From assembly GCF_016902415.1 (NCBI RefSeq), contig NZ_JACJLV010000004.1:34489-98488 (forward strand): a DNA stretch of 64,000 nucleotides. Reading direction: 5' to 3'. Origin of the DNA: Mordavella massiliensis. Its GTDB lineage: Bacteria; Bacillota; Clostridia; Lachnospirales; Lachnospiraceae. This document shows, in pieces, positions 27,508-36,789 of the stretch; the stretch's first letter is position 1, and every line of letters starts with the position of its first letter. The notes beneath the pieces were generated by a model. That model searched no databases, was not told the origin of the DNA, and saw only the letters and a list, made by a program, of their open reading frames with translations. A program made the translations under genes and the position numbers.

Positions 27508-28393
27508 CTACTTTCATATTGATAAATGCAAGGATCGCAACGAGGATAAATACGAAGAAGCACATTGCTGTCGCATATCCGAAGTTGGAAACTCCGCCGG
27601 TTCCGAATGTATTGTTGTAAATGTAATGAGACATGGTGATCGTCGAGTTGGACGGTCCTCCGTTTGTCAGGTTGACAGACTCATCGAACAACTGCAGCGT
27701 ACCGTTGATGGACATGATAAATGTCATAACGATCGTCGGCCGCAGAAGCGGAACAGTGATCCGCCAGAATGTCTGCCATCCGTTGGCTCCGTCAATCTTT
27801 GCAGCCTCATATACAGAATATTCGATATTCTGCAGACCTGCCAGATAAAACACCATGTTGTAGCCGGTCCATCTCCAGATCAGCGCCAGGATGATCACGG
27901 CCTTCGCGCTGGTCGGATGACCAAGGAAATTGTAATTCTGTTCCAGAATTCCTAAATTTACCAGAATGGCATTGATCAGTCCGTCTGTCGCAAACAGGGA
28001 TTTGAAGATCAATGCGTAGGATACAAGGGCCGTTGCGCAGGGAAGGAATACACAGGTACGGAAAAAGCCCTTAAATCTCAGATGCTGGTTGTTCAGAAGC
28101 TGTGCCAGCAGGATCGCAAGCACCAGCATGATCGGCACCTGAATGATCAGATACAGAAATGTGTTTCCGACGGAAGTCATGAACACTTTGTCAGAAAACA
28201 TTCTTGTGTAGTTGTTGAAGATCGGATCGTTCCACTGAAGATTCGCGCTGGATCCGGTCTGCAGTGACATAATAAACGCCTGCACCATCGGCCAGAAAGC
28301 CATGATAGCGATCAGGATCGTAGCCGGGGTCAGGAACACCCAGCCGGCCGCTGACTGTTTGGCAAGCAGCGACATTTTCTTTTTCTCTTTCAC
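27491..28393 (-). CDS. Carbohydrate ABC transporter permease (MalF type)
   Basis: 300 residues, six helices, with the EAA motif VYEAAKIDGANGWQTFW. It follows the binding protein after a 104-nt gap and overlaps the MalG-type gene by 17 nt. A CUT1 family membrane subunit; the probable substrate is a beta-galactoside or a galactose-containing oligosaccharide, from context. Confidence 0.9.
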   Translation of the reverse strand: MKEKKKMSLLAKQSAAGWVFLTPATILIAIMAFWPMVQAFIMSLQTGSSANLQWNDPIFNNYTRMFSDKVFMTSVGNTFLYLIIQVPIMLVLAILLAQLLNNQHLRFKGFFRTCVFLPCATALVSYALIFKSLFATDGLINAILVNLGILEQNYNFLGHPTSAKAVIILALIWRWTGYNMVFYLAGLQNIEYSVYEAAKIDGANGWQTFWRITVPLLRPTIVMTFIMSINGTLQLFDESVNLTNGGPSNSTITMSHYIYNNTFGTGGVSNFGYATAMCFFVFILVAILAFINMKVGDTRD

Positions 28394-28497
28394 TTCTTTG
28401 GCCCCTCCTTTTCTCTCTTATAAGGGGCAAAGGCATGGTCAAACCCACGCCTCTGCCTGATACTTTATCATCTCAGTATTCTTTTAGACTGCAAGAA

Positions 28498-29817
28498 TTA
28501 ATTGCCCATCTCAAAGTTCAACTGATCTTCTGCTTCCTGGAGAGCCTCCATGGTATCTGCGCCGTTGATGATATTTACGATCGCTGTTCCCACGTAGTTA
28601 CGTGCGGAATAGTGATAATCGCTCTGCTCTACGATCTGTACGTTTGTACCCATCTCAACGATGTCTGCGTAGATCGGCTGGTTGTTGAAGTACTCAACGC
28701 CTTCCTGATATACTTCTGTCTCGCCGGCAGGAGCATAAGTAGAAATCACGCCACCATCTCTTAACGCGTTGTCATAGGTCTCTGTGCTTCCGCCAAATGT
28801 GTAAGCAAGGAAATCTTTTGCAAGATCTACATTGTGGCAGTTGGATGTAATATACAGAGAGGAACCGCCGTTACTTGCGTAACCTTCGCCGCCCTCAAGT
28901 GTCGGCATGGATGTGATCTCCCATTTACCGCTGTTTGCTTCTACCTTCTCGATAGTCGGGATGATCCAGTTACCATTCATAACACCTGCAACCTGGTCGC
29001 CCTGGATTGCTTTGTCTGTGTAGTCAGACCAGCTGTTCGGCATCAGAAGTGTGCCGTCTTTTGCCATCTGAACCAGTTTTTCAACGATCTCTACCAGTGT
29101 CTCGTTCTCTGTGATGTACGGTTTGCCGTCTTTGAACTGGGAAACGCCCTCTGCCTGCATCATCATGTACGGAAGGTCGTTACCGTCAGCGTTCATACAC
29201 AGAAGAGCTTTGCCTGTCTTGTCATATACAGCCTTGCCGATCTCCATGAACTTGTCCCATGTGCAGCCTGTCAGGTCGTCGATGGTGTATCCTGCTTCTT
29301 CCAGAAGGTCTGTACGGTATGCGCATACAACAGTACCGTTGTCTACCGGCACACCATAATGCTCGCCGTCGATGGTGGAGTAATCCAGTTTCTCTGCAGC
29401 GAAGTCATCCCAGTTGATGTCGATGTCGCCAAGAGCGGTCCATGCATCCGGATAATCAGATACATATCTCTGGATGTAGTGATCCTGGAACAGTACCATG
29501 TCCGGAAGGTTGCTGTAATCGCCTGCGGATGCAGCAGTTGTCACTGCTCTTTCCACATCTTCAGAAGCTGCCTGCTCAAGAATCTCAAGCTCGAAGTCTT
29601 CATTCACATTCTCTTTGTAGTCAGCTGCCGCTGCCTCAAGAGCCGGAATATTGAAAGCCGGGTCCCATGCCATAACGGTAAGGGTGTTTTCGCCTTCCCC
29701 TGCTCCGCCTTCTGCCGCAGCGTCGTCACCGCTGCCGCTGTCTCCGCTTCCGCCACAGGCTGCCAGTGAAAATGTCATTGCGCCCGCAAGCAATACTGAA
29801 AGAATCTTTCTTTTCAT
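28498..29817 (-). CDS. Sugar-binding lipoprotein of ABC importer
   Basis: 439 residues with a signal peptide and the lipobox SLAAC (about residues 17-21), then a Gly/Ser/Asp linker. It is an extracellular solute-binding protein, family 1; TGCTWDKFMEIGKAVYDKTG is typical. It is the first gene of the importer operon, with an AGGAGGTAAG ribosome binding site. It is paralogous to the lipoprotein at 6337-7719 in architecture, but the sequences differ widely outside the signal and linker. Confidence 0.9.
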   Translation of the reverse strand: MKRKILSVLLAGAMTFSLAACGGSGDSGSGDDAAAEGGAGEGENTLTVMAWDPAFNIPALEAAAADYKENVNEDFELEILEQAASEDVERAVTTAASAGDYSNLPDMVLFQDHYIQRYVSDYPDAWTALGDIDINWDDFAAEKLDYSTIDGEHYGVPVDNGTVVCAYRTDLLEEAGYTIDDLTGCTWDKFMEIGKAVYDKTGKALLCMNADGNDLPYMMMQAEGVSQFKDGKPYITENETLVEIVEKLVQMAKDGTLLMPNSWSDYTDKAIQGDQVAGVMNGNWIIPTIEKVEANSGKWEITSMPTLEGGEGYASNGGSSLYITSNCHNVDLAKDFLAYTFGGSTETYDNALRDGGVISTYAPAGETEVYQEGVEYFNNQPIYADIVEMGTNVQIVEQSDYHYSARNYVGTAIVNIINGADTMEALQEAEDQLNFEMGN

Positions 29818-30034
29818 AAAACTTACCTCCTATCTGATGTCCGGTATTTCTCTCCGAAACATCTCATGAAATTATTATACTAAGACTAAATCTTGATGTG
29901 TTTGCATATTCATACGTATGCTGTGCATTTTCGATCATCATTGTACATTGTGCACTGAAAACGAGGTAAGTCCTTTACTTTTTTATCCTAATCTAACAAC
30001 CTTTTTCCGTATATTTCGCGAAATATATGGTAAA
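29818..30034 (-). promoter_or_regulatory. Control region of the second ABC importer operon
   Basis: 217 nt with a TATAAT box (minus strand, near 29876) lacking a clear -35. A nested palindrome lies at 29903-29927, TGCA arms around the perfect 10-mer CATACGTATG (29911-29920), and GTGCACAATGTACA lies further upstream. These are candidate binding sites for an activator. Confidence 0.45.
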
Positions 30035-30547
30035 TTATGCAAAGATCACCTTCCCTGGACAGATTCTTCTGATCGCATCGAGCATCTCTTCATCCAGATC
30101 CAGCAACAGTTTGATCTTCCTTCTCCCCTCCACGATGATCATCGTGTAATAGGGCACGTTATCATCATAAGAAGTATAGTCATACTTATGTACCTTCTCC
30201 GTCCCGCCTTTGGCGCGGTATTTTGCCACGCTTTCATGCCAGTTGGGCGCTGTAACTTCCATATTTCTTAAGTCCAGCGCGTGGTGTTCCCGCCGGTAAT
30301 GGCCGCCCCAGATCACGCTGATGGAAAGGGTGGTTCCTTCCAGGACGTATTCATATTCTTTTTTACTGAAGGTATCAAAGATAAAATACAACAGGACCAG
30401 AAGAAATCCGGACAGCATAAATCCTCTGGACAGTGCGATCCCCATCAGCACAAACAGCACGCCAAAAAAGATCATCATCCCCTTCAGAAGTCCTGTGCCT
30501 GCTTTTTTCTTTCTTTTCACCTGTTTTGTGATCTTTGTCTGATACAT
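30035..30547 (-). CDS. Membrane protein of unknown function, DUF6106-like
   Basis: 170 residues. A basic N-terminus (KQVKRKKK) precedes two adjacent transmembrane helices (about residues 22-58). A cytosolic beta-rich domain follows that looks PH-like (YEYVLEGTTLSISVIWGG, then IIVEGRRKIKLLLD). I associate this layout with DUF6106 of Lachnospiraceae, from memory. It is 4 nt downstream of an AraC gene and may be co-transcribed with it, although the pairing need not be functional. Confidence 0.7.
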   Translation of the reverse strand: MYQTKITKQVKRKKKAGTGLLKGMMIFFGVLFVLMGIALSRGFMLSGFLLVLLYFIFDTFSKKEYEYVLEGTTLSISVIWGGHYRREHHALDLRNMEVTAPNWHESVAKYRAKGGTEKVHKYDYTSYDDNVPYYTMIIVEGRRKIKLLLDLDEEMLDAIRRICPGKVIFA

Positions 30548-30551
30548 CTTG

Positions 30552-31499
30552 TTACCATCCTTTCTCTGAGTGGATCCGGAATTTCAGGATCTGCCGTTCG
30601 TAATTCTCCGGCCGGTTTCTCCATTCCGCAGGCGAAACCCCTGTCACCCGCCGGAAATTCCGGTTAAAAGTAGAGCTCACCGTAAAACCGCACCGGGCCT
30701 GGATCAGCGCAATGGAGTCATCTGTCTTTTTCAGATACTCGCAGGCTGCATGGATCCGGACTCTGTTCAGGTACTCCAGCGGACTCATATTGAGGTGGCT
30801 GGAAAAGATCCGCCGCAGATGCGTCTCGCTGATATGGGCAAATTCGGCGATATCGCTCATCTTCAGATTCTCGCTGTAATGTCCGCTGATATAATCCATG
30901 ATCTGAAAGATCAGCTTATCAGAATGCACCCGCCCTTCCGCGCCGATGCCTTCCGCCTCCTTCCAGTCTGTCTCCCCGCTTCTTGCCATTTCCACAAGCA
31001 GGGCAAGGATGAGGCCTTCTGCCTCTTCCTGGGAAAAGGCCTCCTTTTCCCGCGTCACATCCAGCACCATGCGGATCAGCTGCGCGGCCCTCGGATATTC
31101 CATGCTGCCGGCAAACACCGCCCGGCTGTTGATCCTTCTTATCAGCTGCTCCACATATCCCGGCGGCGCGTCTGTCAACTTTTTCATAAGCCCGTCCACG
31201 TCGATAAAGAGGTATTCCCAGCTGCTGAGCGTACCGGGCGTACTGTTCGTGGTATGCAGATAATTCGACGGAATGACCGTAAAATCGCCTCCGTGATATT
31301 CATAGTCCTGTTCGCCCAGCGTCATCACGCCGCTGCCGCTGTAGCAGAAACCGATCTCCAGGAAATTATGAAAATGAAGGAAATCGATCTCCCGCTCGTA
31401 CTTCTGCCGCCATCTTTCTCCCTGAAGGGCAAAAAACACAGCGTTTCCAGGCATTTTATAATAGCGGTACTCCGCCATTTGTCTCTTTTTCTTCGCCAT
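30552..31499 (-). CDS. AraC family transcriptional regulator
   Basis: 315 residues. The cupin sensor lies at about 30-110 (FHNFLEIGFCYSGSGVMTLG, GGDFTVIPSNYLHTT), and the AraC DNA-binding domain at about 205-305 (MSDIAEFAHISETHLRRIFS, CGFTVSSTFNRNFRRVTG). It shares a strand with the downstream membrane protein and upstream rarA. No sugar genes adjoin it directly. Regulatory target unknown. Confidence 0.88.
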   Translation of the reverse strand: MAKKKRQMAEYRYYKMPGNAVFFALQGERWRQKYEREIDFLHFHNFLEIGFCYSGSGVMTLGEQDYEYHGGDFTVIPSNYLHTTNSTPGTLSSWEYLFIDVDGLMKKLTDAPPGYVEQLIRRINSRAVFAGSMEYPRAAQLIRMVLDVTREKEAFSQEEAEGLILALLVEMARSGETDWKEAEGIGAEGRVHSDKLIFQIMDYISGHYSENLKMSDIAEFAHISETHLRRIFSSHLNMSPLEYLNRVRIHAACEYLKKTDDSIALIQARCGFTVSSTFNRNFRRVTGVSPAEWRNRPENYERQILKFRIHSEKGW

Positions 31500-31517
31500 T
31501 TTCTTTCTCCCATTCTC

Positions 31518-32846
31518 TTATCTCTGCGCAGAACGACTCCGGAGATATTCCAGCCACTCCCGGATCTCTTTTTCATGACCGTTTTCCCCGGGCTCATAAA
31601 ACCGGGCGCCTGCGATTTCGTCCGGCAGGTACTGCTGCTCTACGTAATGATCCGGATAATCATGGGCGTACAGATATCCTGTGCCGTGCCCGAGTTTTCC
31701 TGCTCCCTTGTAATGCGCGTCCTGAAGATGCGCCGGCACAGTGGTCTTCTGGTTTCTTACACTTTCCATGGCAGAAAAGATGGCATTGGTGGCTGAATTA
31801 CTCTTCGGAGCCGACGCCACATAGGTCACTGCCTGGGATAAGATGATCTGAGCCTCCGGCATCCCGATCCTCTCCACCGCCTGGGCGGCCGATACCGCCA
31901 GCGTCAGCGCCATGGGATCAGCATTTCCCACATCCTCGGAAGCACAGATCATGATCCGTCTGGCAATGAACTTGATATCTTCTCCTGCATACAGCATTTT
32001 TGCCAGGTAATAGACTGCAGCGTCCGGATCCGACCCCCGCATGCTCTTGATAAAAGCAGAGATCGTGTCATAGTGGTTGTCTCCGGATTTATCATACCTG
32101 ACCACCCGCTTCTGGATGCATTCAGAAGCCACAGGAAGGGTCAGATGGATCTTGCCGTCATCGCTTCGCCTGGTAGTCAGGATTCCCAGTTCCACCGCGT
32201 TCAGGGCGCTTCTTGCGTCCCCTCCGGAGATATCCGCAAGAAAGTCCAGGGCGTCTTCTTCAATGACTGCGTCATAGCTTCCCATCCCCTTTTCCCGGTC
32301 ATGGACCGCCCGGAGGATCAGGGTCTTAATATCCTCCGGCTTCAGGGGCTTTAGTTCAAAGACCACAGACCTGGACAACAGCGCCCCGTTCACCTCAAAA
32401 TACGGATTCTCTGTGGTGGCGCCGATCAAAATGATGGTGCCGTCCTCCACGAAGGGAAGCAGATAATCCTGCTGGCTTTTGTTAAACCGGTGGATCTCGT
32501 CAATAAACAGAATGGTTTTCTTCTGGTACATGCCCTGCAGGTCCTGCGCCTTTTTCACCACTTCTTCCATATCTTTTTTCCCCGCCACCGTAGCGTTGAT
32601 CTGCGTAAATTCCGCACTGGTGGTATGGGCAATGACTTTGGCAAGTGTCGTCTTTCCCGTGCCTGGAGGCCCGTAAAAGATCACGGAACTTAATTTATCC
32701 GCCTGGATCGCCCGGTATAAAAGCTTATCCTTTCCTATGATATGCTGCTGCCCCACCACTTCGTCCAGGGTAACCGGCCGGAGTCTGGAGGCGAGCGGTG
32801 ATTCTTTCTCCATATTCTGTTCCCGCATATAGTCAAATAAATCCAT
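31518..32846 (-). CDS. rarA: Replication-associated recombination protein A (RarA/MgsA)
   Basis: 442-residue AAA+ ATPase acting at stalled replication forks. Walker A is YGPPGTGKTTLAK (about 58-70), Walker B is LFIDEIHRFNKSQQD, and sensor 1 is GATTENPYFEVN. The C-terminal MgsA tetramerisation region includes GTGYLYAHDYPDH. Standard length. It lies 6 nt after tcdA, probably co-transcribed. Confidence 0.97.
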   Translation of the reverse strand: MDLFDYMREQNMEKESPLASRLRPVTLDEVVGQQHIIGKDKLLYRAIQADKLSSVIFYGPPGTGKTTLAKVIAHTTSAEFTQINATVAGKKDMEEVVKKAQDLQGMYQKKTILFIDEIHRFNKSQQDYLLPFVEDGTIILIGATTENPYFEVNGALLSRSVVFELKPLKPEDIKTLILRAVHDREKGMGSYDAVIEEDALDFLADISGGDARSALNAVELGILTTRRSDDGKIHLTLPVASECIQKRVVRYDKSGDNHYDTISAFIKSMRGSDPDAAVYYLAKMLYAGEDIKFIARRIMICASEDVGNADPMALTLAVSAAQAVERIGMPEAQIILSQAVTYVASAPKSNSATNAIFSAMESVRNQKTTVPAHLQDAHYKGAGKLGHGTGYLYAHDYPDHYVEQQYLPDEIAGARFYEPGENGHEKEIREWLEYLRSRSAQR

Positions 32847-32852
32847 CGTTTC

Positions 32853-33557
32853 CTACCTTTCTTCCCATCCGGTCAGATCCCGGATCACTTCTCCTGCGAT
32901 CAGAAGTCCTGCCACAGGCGGCACAAAGGAGATGCTGCCCGGCGTTCTCCCGGACACCGGGACGGGCTGTTCCTTCGAATACAGCACCTTTACCCCGCGG
33001 ATCCCCCGGTTCTTCAGTTCCTTTCGCATCACCTTGCATAAAGGGCAGACGCTGGTCTTATGGATGTCTGTGATCTCAAACAGTTCCGGATGCAGCTTAT
33101 TGCCGGTCCCCATGCAGCTGATCACCGGGACCCCCATTTCCTTTGCCTTTTCTATGACGCCGATCTTTGCCGTCACAGTGTCAATGGCGTCCACGATATA
33201 ATCCGGGCGTACGGTAAAAATCTCTTCCAGATTGTCCGGCAGCACAAAGATCTCATAGGTAAGCACTTCTGTTTCCGGGCAGATATCCCGGATCCTCTCC
33301 TTCATCACCTGGGTCTTATACCTTCCCACTGTGCTGTGGTATGCGATGGACTGGCGGTTGATATTGCTGGGCGCTACCCGGTCTGCATCCACCAGGATCA
33401 GCCGTCCCACGCCGCCTCTTGCCAGAGCCTCTATACAATGGGAACCCACGCCGCCTGCACCCAGCACCATCACCGTGGACTTCCGTAGTTTTTCTATTCT
33501 TTCCGGGCCGATCAGAAGTTCTTCCCGGGCAAATTCATATGCCGTATCCTGCGTCAT
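32853..33557 (-). CDS. tcdA: tRNA threonylcarbamoyladenosine dehydratase
   Basis: 234-residue E1-like enzyme (ThiF/MoeB superfamily, YgdL/CsdL type). It uses ATP to cyclise t6A37 to ct6A in tRNAs. The nucleotide site GAGGVGSHCIEALARGGVG lies at about 33-51, followed by VDADRVAPSNINRQ, and there is a C-terminal SFVPPVAGLLIAGEVI. It lacks the second zinc Cys pair of MoeB proteins, which separates it from the MoeB-like gene at 37744-38469. Grouped with rarA. Confidence 0.93.
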   Translation of the reverse strand: MTQDTAYEFAREELLIGPERIEKLRKSTVMVLGAGGVGSHCIEALARGGVGRLILVDADRVAPSNINRQSIAYHSTVGRYKTQVMKERIRDICPETEVLTYEIFVLPDNLEEIFTVRPDYIVDAIDTVTAKIGVIEKAKEMGVPVISCMGTGNKLHPELFEITDIHKTSVCPLCKVMRKELKNRGIRGVKVLYSKEQPVPVSGRTPGSISFVPPVAGLLIAGEVIRDLTGWEER

Positions 33558-33586
33558 CCTATTCGTCTCCTCGTCTATGCAAGGGA

Positions 33587-33611
33587 AAAACTGCGGGAGT
33601 TCCGCAGTTTT
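33587..33611 (-). terminator. Terminator after the flavin reductase gene
   Basis: Arms AAAACTGCGG and CCGCAGTTTT around a 5-nt loop, followed leftward by TTTTTCCC. Confidence 0.85.
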
Positions 33612-33621
33612 CCATCACCTG

Positions 33622-34188
33622 TTATTTTTTCTTCACACTCCATCCGAACCGTCCCAGATCCTTTCCCAGACTGAAATACTCTCCATGGGAATATGCGATC
33701 AGTCCGGTTTCATTCAGTTCGAATTTTCCGTTTTTCTTCATATAAGCCTCGTCCACCTGCACGGCCAGGACACGGGCCAGAAACATGTGGTGGCTTCCCA
33801 GCTCTTTCACTTCCGTCACCTGACACTCGATGTTCACCGGGCTCTCCTCAATGAGAGGCGCATAGGCAAGCTTGCTGGCCTTTCCTTTTGTCAGATGCAT
33901 GGCCTTCCATTTGTCAATGTCTTTTCCGGATCTGACTCCGCACCAGTCTGCCGCCCGCGCCAGCTTCTCCGTGGTCAGATTAACCACGAACTCGCCGGTC
34001 TTTCGGATCATCGGATAGGTGTGCCGTTCCGGGCGGACGGAAATGTACAGCATGGCCGGATTGGTACAGACCGTTCCGGTCCAGGCCACCGTCAGGATAC
34101 CGGATTCTCCCTCCTGATCCGCCGCGCTGACCAGCACAGCCGGAAGGGGATAGAGCATATTTCCTGGTTTCCATATCTGTTTTCCCAT
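33622..34188 (-). CDS. Flavin reductase family protein (FMN-binding split barrel)
   Basis: 188 residues. The flavoredoxin/flavin reductase-like fold shows YPLPAVLVSAAD, NIMTVAWTG-type ILTVAWTGTVCTNPAMLYIS, and GEFVVNLTT. Such proteins bind FMN and pass electrons or reduce free flavin in anaerobes. It lies 22 nt after the pyrophosphatase gene on the same strand. Partner and substrate are unknown. Confidence 0.9.
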   Translation of the reverse strand: MGKQIWKPGNMLYPLPAVLVSAADQEGESGILTVAWTGTVCTNPAMLYISVRPERHTYPMIRKTGEFVVNLTTEKLARAADWCGVRSGKDIDKWKAMHLTKGKASKLAYAPLIEESPVNIECQVTEVKELGSHHMFLARVLAVQVDEAYMKKNGKFELNETGLIAYSHGEYFSLGKDLGRFGWSVKKK

Positions 34189-34210
34189 AGTTTTGCTTCC
34201 TCTCCCCTCT

Positions 34211-35857
34211 TTATTGCTGCATGAAGCTGACCAGTGTGGGGATCAGCTGCTTCTTTCTGGAAACGACGCCCTTCAATATGATGGGGTCGGTATCTTCTCT
34301 TAAGTCAAAGGCCTCCAGCACCCGCTCTCTTGCGCCGGCTCCGCAGCACAGAAGTTCCGTGGATTCGTCCAGGATATCCGTCAGCATGAAATAGATCATC
34401 TGCAGATTGTGGGCTTTCAGCACCTTGGGAAGATGGGGCGTAAGCTTCTCCCGGATCTCCGCCAGTTCCTCTTTGTTCATGGAGTTGATCTGGCCCACGC
34501 CAAACACTACGTCATTCACCGTAAACTGTTTGAAATCCTGGAAGCAAATCTCTTCCGCGCTCTTTCCCTGCAGGTTGCTGCCTGCGCGGAACATCTCTCC
34601 CGCCAGCTGCTCCAGATCGATCTCCGCGATCCTTGCCAGCTTTTTCGCCGTCTTCTCGTCTACCGGCGTACAGGTCGGCGACCGGAACAAAAGGGTATCA
34701 GAGATGATCGCCGAACACAGAAGACCCGCGATGGTCTTACTGATCTTCACTCCTGCTTCCTGGTACATCTGATATATGATCGTGGCGGTACAGCCCACCG
34801 GCTGATTCCGGAAAAAGACCGGTCCCACAGTCTCGATATTTCCCAGTCTGTGATGGTCCACGATCTCCACGATCTCCGCCTCTTCGATGCCGTCCACGGC
34901 CTGGGATTTTTCATTGTGGTCCACCAGGATCACCTTTTTCTTGCTCACATCCAGGAACCGCCGTCTGGAAATAAATCCGCGGAAACGTCCGTGCCGGTCC
35001 AGGATCGGGAAATCACGGAACTTTTTCTTGGTCATCACGTCCTTGATGTCGTCCACGTAATCCGTAAGCTGGAAGGTGGTCAGCGGCATTTTCGTCATGA
35101 AATATTTCACAGGAATGCTCTGGTTGATCAGCCTGGCTGCCGTAAAGGTATCATGGGGCGTGCGGATGATCACAATGCTCTGCTCCTCCGCTTTTTTGAT
35201 CAGTTCGTCCGGCACCTCTGCATTCTGGCAGATCACCAGACAGCTGGCGTCAATGTCCACTGCGCAGGCCTGGGACTCGTAGCGGTTGCCCAGGATCACC
35301 AGATCGTCCTTTTCGATGAACCGCTCCATCAGATCCGGGTTGGAAGCTCCGATGGTCACTTTTCCCTTGGTGAATTTTCCGTGCTCATTTCCCGTTACCA
35401 GCGTTCCGTCCAGCGTCTTGATGATATTTCTGTACTGGGTCTTGGCCGCGGACAACACCCGGTTGTCATAAACGTCCATATAGGATGTGGCGATATCTCC
35501 GGTAGAGATCACACCCACCAGTTCCTCGTCCTTCAGAACAGGGATCGTTTTTACGTTATTTTCTTTCATTTTTTCCCAGGTGTCCTTGATGGAAAACTGA
35601 GGATCCACGCCGTCGATCTTATGGATATCGATATCCTTTACCTGCAGCTTTACATTCTGCAGAAGCGGCGGCGCATCCACGCCAAACCGGTTCAGCACAT
35701 AGGCGGTCTCTTCATTGATCAGACCGGCTCTTCTGGCCACATACTCCTCTCCTGTCACCTGTTTTTTCAAATATGCATAGGCAATGGCAGAACAGATGGA
35801 ATCCGTATCCGGATTCTTGTGCCCCACCACATATACTTTTCCTGATTTTTTGCTCAT
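34211..35857 (-). CDS. Manganese-dependent inorganic pyrophosphatase with CBS and DRTGG domains
   Basis: 548-residue family II pyrophosphatase. The DHH motif region opens VVGHKNPDTDSICSAIAYA (about 9-27), and DHH appears as VDHHRLGNIETVG. Between them lies an insert of two CBS domains flanking a DRTGG domain (about 70-305), as in the clostridial CBS-PPases, which are inhibited by AMP/ADP and activated by ATP or dinucleoside polyphosphates. The DHHA2 domain is C-terminal. It hydrolyses PPi and couples biosynthesis to energy state. Upstream is divergent from the S1 protein gene. Confidence 0.95.
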   Translation of the reverse strand: MSKKSGKVYVVGHKNPDTDSICSAIAYAYLKKQVTGEEYVARRAGLINEETAYVLNRFGVDAPPLLQNVKLQVKDIDIHKIDGVDPQFSIKDTWEKMKENNVKTIPVLKDEELVGVISTGDIATSYMDVYDNRVLSAAKTQYRNIIKTLDGTLVTGNEHGKFTKGKVTIGASNPDLMERFIEKDDLVILGNRYESQACAVDIDASCLVICQNAEVPDELIKKAEEQSIVIIRTPHDTFTAARLINQSIPVKYFMTKMPLTTFQLTDYVDDIKDVMTKKKFRDFPILDRHGRFRGFISRRRFLDVSKKKVILVDHNEKSQAVDGIEEAEIVEIVDHHRLGNIETVGPVFFRNQPVGCTATIIYQMYQEAGVKISKTIAGLLCSAIISDTLLFRSPTCTPVDEKTAKKLARIAEIDLEQLAGEMFRAGSNLQGKSAEEICFQDFKQFTVNDVVFGVGQINSMNKEELAEIREKLTPHLPKVLKAHNLQMIYFMLTDILDESTELLCCGAGARERVLEAFDLREDTDPIILKGVVSRKKQLIPTLVSFMQQ

Positions 35858-35971
35858 AAGATTCTACACCTCACTCGCCTTTCCGCATGGAAAGGGCTTA
35901 CTCTAAAGTAAAGCTTGCCATCTTTTTCGTTATTCGTCAACCACAAATTTGGATAAAGAAATGATTTTTCT

Positions 35972-36001
35972 TTGAACATCTGCGCCAAATTGTGCTATAC
36001 T
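35972..36001 (+). promoter_or_regulatory. Promoter of the S1-domain gene
   Basis: TTGAAC (35972-35977), 18 nt, TATACT (35996-36001), about 50 nt before the chosen ATG. Confidence 0.65.
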
Positions 36002-36050
36002 AAGAGAAACGTGCATATACATGATAGTTAATGAAGAAAGGAACACGATT

Positions 36051-36722
36051 ATGAGCGAAGAATTATTACAGGAAGAAACAACAATGGCTGACCTGGAGGA
36101 ACATTTTGACAATGCGAATCCGTGGAATGTTGTGCAGTCATACATGGAGAACAAAACCGTTCTCCCGGTAAAGGTAGAAGGGATCGTAAACGGCGGAGCG
36201 ATCGCCATGGTGGAAGGCCTGAGAGGCTTCATCCCCGCTTCCAAGCTTTCCTTATCCTACATCGAAGATCTGGAGACCTACCTTTTAAAAGACATTGAGG
36301 TCCGGGTCATCGAGGTAAACCAGGCAGAGGAACGCCTGATCTTATCTGCCAGAGAGATCTTAAAGGAAAAAGAAAAGAAAGCCATGGAGGAAAAGATCGC
36401 AGGCCTGAAGACAGGCACTGTCCTCACAGGTAAAGTAGAAAGCCTTCAGAACTACGGCGCGTTCGTCCGTCTGGAAGACGGCCTGTCCGGTCTGGTCCAC
36501 GTATCCCAGATCAGCCAGAAACGGGTAAAATCCCCCAAAGACGTGCTGAATGTAGGCGACGAGGTGAAGGTAAAGATCATCGGCATCAAAGACGGCAAGA
36601 TCAGCCTGAGCATGAAAGCCCTGGAAGAACGGGAAGAAGCTCCTGTAGAAAAGGTAGAAATTCCCAAATCCGAGAACATCGGCACCAGCCTGGGCGATCT
36701 CTTTAAAAACCTGAAATTGTAA
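36051..36722 (+). CDS. S1 RNA-binding domain protein
   Basis: 223 residues with two S1 OB-folds. The first (about 34-105) includes VEGIVNGGAIAMVEGLRGFI and the second (about 122-190) GKVESLQNYGAFVRLEDGLS. An acidic tail follows. The start at 36051 is supported by AAAGGA 8 nt upstream; an earlier in-frame ATG at 36021 has none. It resembles the short clostridial S1/RpsA-like proteins that bind mRNA or ribosomes. The stop codon lies at the first base pairs of a 30-bp palindrome. Confidence 0.9.
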   Translation: MSEELLQEETTMADLEEHFDNANPWNVVQSYMENKTVLPVKVEGIVNGGAIAMVEGLRGFIPASKLSLSYIEDLETYLLKDIEVRVIEVNQAEERLILSAREILKEKEKKAMEEKIAGLKTGTVLTGKVESLQNYGAFVRLEDGLSGLVHVSQISQKRVKSPKDVLNVGDEVKVKIIGIKDGKISLSMKALEEREEAPVEKVEIPKSENIGTSLGDLFKNLKL

Positions 36723-36784
36723 ACAAAATGTGAACTGGGACGTAGACCTTTTACAAAGGTCTACGTCCCAGTTCACATTTTGTT
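36722..36784. repeat. 30-bp perfect inverted repeat between convergent genes
   Basis: Arms 36722-36751 and 36755-36784 are perfectly complementary with a 3-nt TAC loop. The core reads CTGGGACGTAGACC. It could act as a bidirectional terminator for the S1 gene and the MOSC-MogA operon, but no U-run follows the stem on either side. Its length and a GGGACG core shared with the palindrome at 7964-8005 suggest a dispersed palindromic repeat. Confidence 0.9.
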
Positions 36785-36789
36785 CACAT

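Noticed and set aside
34409..35845. A 478-codon rightward frame opposite the pyrophosphatase gene
   Set aside because: An open antisense frame caused by codon bias; the composition is His/Arg-rich without any domain, and the minus-strand enzyme has all its motifs.
35878..35895. CCTTTCC-GCAT-GGAAAGG hairpin as a terminator
   Set aside because: It lies upstream of the pyrophosphatase gene and no U-run follows on either side, so it has no clear terminator role.
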